Assembly: GCF_048898065.1 (NCBI RefSeq)
Contig: NZ_JBLWFI010000003.1
Coordinates: 5,699-69,698, forward strand
DNA length: 64,000 bases
Reading direction: 5' to 3'
From: Tepidibacillus_B infernus
Lineage (GTDB): Bacteria > Bacillota > Bacilli > Tepidibacillales > Tepidibacillaceae
Part shown: positions 59,478 through 64,000 of the stretch, in pieces
How positions within the stretch are numbered: the stretch's first letter is position 1
Layout: each line of letters starts with the position of its first letter
The notes under the pieces: generated by a model
Databases searched by the model: none
Told to the model about the DNA's origin: nothing
The model's input: only the letters and a program-made list of their open reading frames with translations
Position numbers and translations under genes: made by a program

Positions 59478-59768
59478 TCAACTCCGATATTTCCTTACTT
59501 TTTCTTCCATTGTCACACCTTGAGGATGATAATCGATCTTTATAATGGTCATCACCCTTTCAGCGCCTGCTTCGACACAGACTTGTTGAGCTTCTTTTAC
59601 GATCTCAAGAAGTTGATCCAACTCTCCTTCCATTGTCGTCTCCATTGGTCCAACTTCATATTTCACTCCCGCCTTTTTCACCACATCGATGGCTAAATCA
59701 ACAACACGATATGTATCTTGGTCTGGAACCTTTGGAATCACTTGAAAACTGACATTGATGGTTGGCAT
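59478..59768 (-). CDS. MTH1187/YkoF-type thiamine-binding protein
   Basis: 96-residue DUF77 protein: VSFQVIPKVPDQDTYRVVDLAI, KYEVGPMETTMEGELDQLLEIV and GAERVMTIIKIDYHP. Family members bind thiamine or HMP in the cytoplasm. It heads the TPP-riboswitch operon, 4 bp before the permease gene, so it may deliver or buffer the imported compound. Confidence 0.87.
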   Translation of the reverse strand: MPTINVSFQVIPKVPDQDTYRVVDLAIDVVKKAGVKYEVGPMETTMEGELDQLLEIVKEAQQVCVEAGAERVMTIIKIDYHPQGVTMEEKVRKYRS

Positions 59769-59826
59769 ATTCTTCCCTCCCTTTTCTATTAAATTGCCAC
59801 ATTTTGACCTGTCAAATACCTTATGC

Positions 59827-59861
59827 TAAAAATCAAAGAAGCTAGCCCAAAAGGCCAGCTT
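59827..59861 (-). terminator. riboswitch-linked terminator
   Basis: AAGCTGGCC/GGGCTAGCTT stem with a T-rich tail on the minus strand, between the TPP aptamer and the first gene. It is the likely expression platform: with TPP bound, transcription should stop here. Confidence 0.8.
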
Positions 59862-59881
59862 ACATGCGTAAGAATAACAAA

Positions 59882-59969
59882 TATCTCCCTCCGCTGGCAT
59901 TACCCAGATCAGGTTGTGGGTCGGTATTATGATCGGAATACCCTCTCAGCCAGACTCATCTAGCTCCCC
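59882..59969 (-). ncRNA. TPP riboswitch (THI element)
   Basis: Minus-strand leader with GGGGAGC, GGCTGAGAGGG, ACCCACAACCTGATCTGGGT, AATGCCAGCG and GGAGGGAGA in the canonical order (P1 to P5). It controls the DUF77-thiX-thiY-thiZ operon. Confidence 0.96.
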
Positions 59970-59993
59970 ATTTTTCCCTATTTATCTAAACCT

Positions 59994-60021
59994 ATGATAG
60001 CACTAATTCACTATAAGTCAA
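59994..60021 (-). promoter_or_regulatory. promoter of the TPP-riboswitch operon
   Basis: TTGACT (60021-60016), 16-bp spacer, TATCAT (59999-59994) with an extended TGC. It begins 9 bp past the arginase stop. Confidence 0.78.
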
Positions 60022-60029
60022 CTTATAAA

Positions 60030-60929
60030 CTATAATAATTTCTCGCCTAAAGCGGATGCCATCAATCCTACTGCGATATGAGCCGTTTTATTCCTTTCAT
60101 CTAGAATGGGATTCACTTCAACAAATTCTGCAGAGATTAAGATATTAGCTTCAGCAATCATTTCCATCGCTAAATGGCCTTCTCTATAGGTAATACCTCC
60201 TGTGACAGGTGTCCCCACTCCAGGGGCATCATTAGGATCTAATCCATCTAAATCAAGACTTAGATGTACTCCATCTGTATTCTTAGTCACGTAATAAATG
60301 GCTTCCTCTACGACTTGGGCCATTCCAAGTCGATCGATTTCATGCATTGTATATACTCTAATCCCTCGTTCTTTAATGAAGTTCCGTTCACCTTTATCTA
60401 AATCTCTTGCACCAATCAAAACAATATTTTCTGACTTAATCTTGGGGGAGAAATTTAATATCTGTGTTAAATCTGGATGTCCTTCACCTAGACTAACAGC
60501 CAAAGGCATCCCATGAATATTCCCAGATGGGGATGTTTCTGGGGTGTTAATATCCCCATGAGCATCAAACCAAATCACACCTAGATTTTTCTTATGTTTT
60601 GAAACCCCCGCTATCGTTCCAATAGCAATACTGTGGTCACCACCAAGGACTAGAGGAAATCTACCTTTTTGCATGATTTTGGATACTTGTTCAGCTAAGA
60701 TTTTATTTATTGCAGTTACTTCTTTTAAATATTTTAATTTTTGATTTTCTATTTTGTATGTTTCAGGGGTGGGAACATTTAAATTACCTAAATCTAGAAC
60801 ATGGTAACCTGATTTTTCTAAACGGTCTTTGACATTAGCATATCTTATAGCACTGGGTCCCATATCTACCCCTCTTCGGCCAGCTCCTAAATCAAGAGGC
60901 ACTCCAATAATGGTTATATCTTTATTCAT
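60030..60929 (-). CDS. rocF: arginase
   Basis: 299-residue Mn-dependent hydrolase converting arginine to ornithine and urea. LGGDHSIAIG (about 98), WFDAHGDINTPETSPSGNIHGM (about 120; partly quoted) and SLDLDGLDP (about 227) carry all metal ligands, and FVEVNPILDERN closes the site. GTP-type speB alternatives are less likely given the SGNIHGMPLA motif of arginases. Confidence 0.95.
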   Translation of the reverse strand: MNKDITIIGVPLDLGAGRRGVDMGPSAIRYANVKDRLEKSGYHVLDLGNLNVPTPETYKIENQKLKYLKEVTAINKILAEQVSKIMQKGRFPLVLGGDHSIAIGTIAGVSKHKKNLGVIWFDAHGDINTPETSPSGNIHGMPLAVSLGEGHPDLTQILNFSPKIKSENIVLIGARDLDKGERNFIKERGIRVYTMHEIDRLGMAQVVEEAIYYVTKNTDGVHLSLDLDGLDPNDAPGVGTPVTGGITYREGHLAMEMIAEANILISAEFVEVNPILDERNKTAHIAVGLMASALGEKLL

Positions 60930-61037
60930 GAGATACCGACCCCCTTTTATATTCCATCATTTAGATTAAGTTATATATTTCTATTTTACATTCAATTCTG
61001 AAAAATGCTAAGAAAAAAAGTTTTTGTTTGGATAATA

Positions 61038-61075
61038 AAAAGAACCACTAGAATATCATCTTCTAATGGTTTTTA
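61038..61075 (-). terminator. terminator of the CNNM/CorC gene
   Basis: AACCATTAGA/TCTAGTGGTT stem with one wobble, followed by CTTTTTATT on the minus strand, overlapping the stop codon. Confidence 0.8.
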
Positions 61076-62325
61076 ACATGTTCTTTCACATCAACTTTTA
61101 CTTTTTTTATTCGTAAACGTTCCATCTCTTCAATAACGATCTCTACATGTTCATAAACAATTTTTTCCCCTACTTTTGGCATATGTTGTAACTGTTCTAC
61201 CATCCAGCCACCAATAGAGTGTGCAATAGTGTCCGGTTTACGAATATTAACGATTTGACTAAAATCATCAATAGGAAAATCTGCTGAGAAGATATAGGTA
61301 TGGTTATCTAATTTATCCATAAAGCTTTCTTTTTCATCATGCTCATCCCAAATCTCACCCACAATTTCTTCTAGGATATCTTCCATTGTAATGAGTCCAT
61401 CTGTTCCCCCATATTCATCGACAACAATTGCCATATGTGTTTTACTACGTTGAAGTTCAGAGAGTAGAGAAGAGATTTTCATCGTTCCTACAACAAAAGT
61501 GGGTTTTCTTAATAAACTTCGAATGTTCACCTTTTTTTCTTGCAATAAGGCAGAATAGAAGTCCCGTTCCGACAAAATTCCAATAACATGATCAATATTC
61601 CCATCATATACAGGGATTCTTGAATATCTTTCTGTCATAAATGTTTGTTTAATCACTTCTATCGGGTTGTTCACTTCTACAGCCACAATATCAATTCGGG
61701 GCTTTAAGATTTCTCTTACTAAAATATCATTAAAATCCAAAGCACTATGAACCAGTTCTTTTTCACTTTTGTCAATGGTTCCTTCTTCTTCTCCAATATC
61801 GATCATCGTTTTTATTTCGTCTTCTGTTACAGATGGAATGGTTTCTTTTTCTCCCATCATTCGTGAAATTGCTTTTTTTAATTGAAGGAATAACCAAGTG
61901 ACAGGAGTGAATAAAAGAATGAGAAACTTTAATACCCCAGAAACAGCTAAAGCAAAAGATTCCGCATATTCTTTTGCAAATGATTTGGGTAAGATTTCTC
62001 CAAATATTAAAATTAAAACGGTTATTACAATAGTACTTATCACTAAAGCTGTATTCCCATTAAATAAATCTGTTGTTATTTTTGTTGTAATCGTTGCTGC
62101 AGCGATATTTACGATATTATTTCCTACTAAAATCGTTGATAAGGTTTTATCAAAATGGACAGAAATATATAAAGCGTTTTTAGCACCTTTACGGTTTTCT
62201 TCTGCATAATTTTTTACTCTTATTTTATTTAAGCTTGAATATGCCGTTTCAGAGCCAGAGAAAAAAGCTGATAACAACAATAAAAGCGTTAATAAGGCTA
62301 TAGACCCCAATGGAATTGTTTCCAA
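61063..62325 (-). CDS. CNNM/CorC-type membrane transporter (hemolysin C family)
   Basis: 420 residues: a DUF21 membrane domain (about 1-150, with AFFSGSETAYSSLNKIRVK and FGEILPKSFAKEY), two CBS domains (about 205-325, ILKPRIDIVAVEVNN and RYSRIPVYDGNIDHVIGIL) and a CorC_HlyC domain (about 340-410). Family members export Mg2+ or related cations; the hemolysin name is historical. TTG start with GGAG about 11 bases upstream. Confidence 0.9.
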   Translation of the reverse strand: METIPLGSIALLTLLLLLSAFFSGSETAYSSLNKIRVKNYAEENRKGAKNALYISVHFDKTLSTILVGNNIVNIAAATITTKITTDLFNGNTALVISTIVITVLILIFGEILPKSFAKEYAESFALAVSGVLKFLILLFTPVTWLFLQLKKAISRMMGEKETIPSVTEDEIKTMIDIGEEEGTIDKSEKELVHSALDFNDILVREILKPRIDIVAVEVNNPIEVIKQTFMTERYSRIPVYDGNIDHVIGILSERDFYSALLQEKKVNIRSLLRKPTFVVGTMKISSLLSELQRSKTHMAIVVDEYGGTDGLITMEDILEEIVGEIWDEHDEKESFMDKLDNHTYIFSADFPIDDFSQIVNIRKPDTIAHSIGGWMVEQLQHMPKVGEKIVYEHVEIVIEEMERLRIKKVKVDVKEHVKNH

Positions 62326-62423
62326 TTACATTCACGCTCCATGAGTTCATTTATATTCAATAGCATTCCAACTTTACACAATCATTATGTGAAATGAAAA
62401 AAAGCGCCATCCTTATAAGAAAA

Positions 62424-62527
62424 GGTTTGTATATTCCATCGCGCTCCGTCATCCATGCCTTTCTATGAATAAAGATTACAGAGAGAAGGGCACTTCTGAA
62501 AGTCGCAGTTTATGGAATATACAAACC
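62424..62527 (+). repeat. branched dispersed repeat, copy C with internal deletion
   Basis: 104 bp with the same perfect 16-bp terminal inverted repeats as copies A and B. About 53 bp holding the smaller hairpins is missing, while the 10-bp arm is kept with compensating wobble pairs (CCTTTCT against AGAAGGG). The right flank to about 62577 matches the flank of copy A. It lies between the second tRNA cluster and the CNNM gene. Confidence 0.82.
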
Positions 62528-62611
62528 TTTAAATGACAAGTGGAAGAAAGTTATACTTCTTATCTTTTTTAAAAAAAGGAGCTAACGCTTTGAATATAAC
62601 TATGTATGGAG

Positions 62612-62678
62612 TACCCTACGGGCACAATGATTTTCTTCGTGCAAAGAAGTTAACTCGACGTTGTACTCAGAATTAATA
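62612..62678. repeat. duplicated spacer 3' of tRNA-Gly (second cluster)
   Basis: Counterpart of 10843-10911: GTACCC-TAC-GGGCAC hairpin and ACGTTGT block. Confidence 0.55.
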
Positions 62679-62752
62679 TGGAGCGGATGATGGGAATCGA
62701 ACCCACGCTACCAGCTTGGAAGGCTGGAGTTCTACCATTGAACTACATCCGC
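62679..62752 (-). tRNA. tRNA-Gly (anticodon TCC)
   Basis: 74 nt with encoded CCA; one acceptor-stem pair differs from the copy at 10912 (GCGGATG against GCGGGTG). Confidence 0.95.
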
Positions 62753-62769
62753 ATATTTTATAATTTATA

Positions 62770-62846
<77 letters not shown>

Positions 62847-62850
62847 TAAA

Positions 62851-62927
62851 TGGCGTGCCCTGAGAGATTCGAACTCCCGACCTTCTGATTCGTAGTCAGA
62901 CACTCTATCCAGCTGAGCTAAGGGCAC
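62851..62927 (-). tRNA. tRNA-Arg (anticodon ACG)
   Basis: 77 nt with encoded CCA; anticodon loop CTACGAA, the A34 to be deaminated to inosine by TadA. Confidence 0.95.
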
Positions 62928-62993
62928 ATAAAAAATTTTGAATTACTCTTTGTTTATTCTGCAGTATATTCGACGTAGCAGTGCTTAAATATA

Positions 62994-63068
62994 TGGAGCG
63001 GACGACGAGATTCGAACTCGCGACCCTCGCCTTGGCAAGGCGATGCTCTACCACTGAGCCACGTCCGC
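62994..63068 (-). tRNA. tRNA-Gly (anticodon GCC)
   Basis: 75 nt with encoded CCA; anticodon loop TTGCCAA. Confidence 0.95.
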
Positions 63069-63086
63069 ATAATAACTTTATTAAAT

Positions 63087-63107
63087 GTTGCACTCTTCGA
63101 GTGCAAC
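63087..63107. other. perfect hairpin inside the tRNA cluster
   Basis: GTTGCACTC-TTC-GAGTGCAAC, 9-bp stem, between tRNA-Gly(GCC) and tRNA-Leu. T-run only on the plus strand, opposite to tRNA transcription, so a processing or stabilising role is as likely as termination. Confidence 0.5.
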
Positions 63108-63155
63108 GTTTTTTCTCGAGAAAAATGTATATCACTGTATTGCTCGAAATTATAA

Positions 63156-63239
63156 TGGTGCGGGTGAAGGGAGTCGAACCCCCACGCCATAGGCGCTAGA
63201 TCCTAAGTCTAGTGCGTCTGCCAATTCCGCCACACCCGC
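63156..63239 (-). tRNA. tRNA-Leu (anticodon TAG)
   Basis: 84-nt class II tRNA with encoded CCA; anticodon loop CTTAGGA. Confidence 0.94.
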
Positions 63240-63248
63240 ATATTTGAA

Positions 63249-63324
63249 TGGTGAGCCATACAGGATTCGAACCTGTGACACCCTGATTAAAAGTCAGGTG
63301 CTCTACCTGCTGAGCTAATGGCTC
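63249..63324 (-). tRNA. tRNA-Lys (anticodon TTT)
   Basis: 76 nt with encoded CCA; same body as the copy at 11210. Confidence 0.95.
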
Positions 63325-63340
63325 ATAGAAAGAAATAAAA

Positions 63341-63415
63341 TGGCTGGGCTGGCAGGGTTCGAACCTGCGAATGACGGAGTCAAAGTCCGTTGCCTTACCG
63401 CTTGGCTACAGCCCA
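63341..63415 (-). tRNA. tRNA-Gln (anticodon TTG)
   Basis: 75 nt with encoded CCA; anticodon loop CTTTGAC. Confidence 0.95.
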
Positions 63416-63426
63416 ATATTTTATAA

Positions 63427-63510
63427 TGGTGGAGGGGGTAGGATTCGAACCTACGAAGCTTCCGCAACGGATTTACAGTCCGCCCCATTTGGCCACTTTG
63501 GTACCCCTCC
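63427..63510 (-). tRNA. tRNA-Tyr (anticodon GTA)
   Basis: 84-nt class II tRNA with encoded CCA; anticodon loop CTGTAAA. Confidence 0.94.
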
Positions 63511-63585
63511 AAGCTAAATGGGGAAATTCAAATGGTGCACCCTTCGAGTAACAAAGTTAATTCGAAATTGTTCTCAAATATTATA

Positions 63586-63661
<76 letters not shown>

Positions 63662-63742
63662 AAAATTCTATGGTGCACTCTTTGAGTACAACGATTTTCA
63701 TCGAATACAGATGATAATTCAAAATGGTACTCTGACTTTAAA

Positions 63743-63818
63743 TGGTGGACGATGACGGGATCGAACCGCCGACCCCCTGCTTGTAAGGCAGGTGCTCTCC
63801 CAGCTGAGCTAATCGTCC
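63743..63818 (-). tRNA. tRNA-Val (anticodon TAC)
   Basis: 76 nt with encoded CCA; anticodon loop CTTACAA. Confidence 0.95.
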
Positions 63819-63820
63819 AA

Positions 63821-63918
63821 ATACAGATTTCAGATGCCGGAAGTCGGATGTCAGATTTAATGTTTTTCTTCGAAGTCCTTTCTTTCTCTCTGACCTCTGA
63901 TCTCTTACCTCTGTCTTC
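63821..63918. repeat. paired heptamer-period arrays beside tRNA-Glu
   Basis: From about 63826: CAGATTT, CAGATGC, CGGAAGT, CGGATGT, CAGATTT in steps of seven. From about 63890: TGACCTC, TGATCTC, TTACCTC, TGTCTTC, again in steps of seven and roughly complementary to the first set. The second set ends a few bases from the 3' end of tRNA-Glu. Confidence 0.6.
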
Positions 63919-63924
63919 TTTTTG

Positions 63925-63999
63925 TGGTGACCCGTAGGGGATTCGAACCCCTGTTACCGCCGTGAAAGGGCGGTGTCTTAACCACTTGACCAACGGGCC
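63925..63999 (-). tRNA. tRNA-Glu (anticodon TTC)
   Basis: 75 nt with encoded CCA, complete at the window edge; same body as the copy at 11535. The cluster probably continues beyond the window. Confidence 0.94.
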
Positions 64000-64000
64000 A

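Overview
The window looks like chromosome of a low-GC, endospore-forming member of the Bacillales. The evidence is Bacillus-type Shine-Dalgarno sites with frequent GTG/TTG starts, the sporulation gene cmpA, and two blocks with B. subtilis gene order: tsaE-tsaB-rimI-tsaD beside an ABC-F gene, and sigW-rsiW-cdaA-cdaR-glmM-glmS. The species cannot be fixed from the sequence. Most genes lie on the minus strand. Many starts were moved inward from the longest reading frame to the codon with a proper ribosome binding site. Layout: 0-6.2 kb holds the 5' end of a mobA-like gene, an ABC-F ATPase, a phosphatase-like membrane protein and a PAS histidine kinase. 6.3-6.7 kb is non-coding, with a cluster of DnaA boxes next to the first copy of a branched repeat. 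6.8-10.7 kb carries the tRNA t6A/RimI operon and an iron alcohol dehydrogenase. 10.9-11.8 kb is a seven-gene tRNA cluster. 11.8-21.8 kb resembles the B. subtilis ydc/alr region (sprT, cmpA, tex, ndoA/ndoAI, alr, LolA-like lipoprotein, nnr, acpS) with an nhaC gene inserted. 

21.9-33.9 kb has a Mn-riboswitch-controlled TerC gene, housekeeping genes, an S9 peptidase, O-antigen-ligase and glycosyltransferase genes, an ECF sigma/anti-sigma module with a bactofilin-like membrane protein, corA and an MFS exporter. 34.0-39.8 kb is a peptide-use block (pepT, pepD, orphan PqqD, OPT transporter). 40.1-47.9 kb is accessory and partly decayed: a pirin with a palindromic operator, a GGDEF gene beside an EAL remnant, a compact mercury operon (merR, an unlisted 40-residue Cys/His protein, merA), arsC and DHFR/RibD remnants, a frameshifted TetR gene, an aldo/keto reductase and a cupin. 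It ends immediately 3' of glmS. 

47.9-56.6 kb is the cell-envelope block: glmS with its self-cleaving ribozyme, glmM, an FAD dehydrogenase, cdaR, cdaA, rsiW and sigW with a textbook sigma-W promoter. 56.9-60 kb is a TPP-riboswitch-controlled thiamine-type ABC operon, then arginase, a CNNM/CorC protein and an 11-gene tRNA cluster running to the window edge. 

The least explained signal is a dispersed, highly structured repeat. It has two 157-bp copies and one 104-bp deletion derivative with perfect 16-bp terminal inverted repeats, plus two mini copies of about 55-65 bp. All five point the same way, and on the minus strand each long copy ends in a U-rich tract. Other good candidates are the DnaA-box cluster in the tsaD/ABC-F neighbourhood, heptamer-period arrays (two of them just 3' of tRNA-Glu genes), and the mercury-operon micropeptide.
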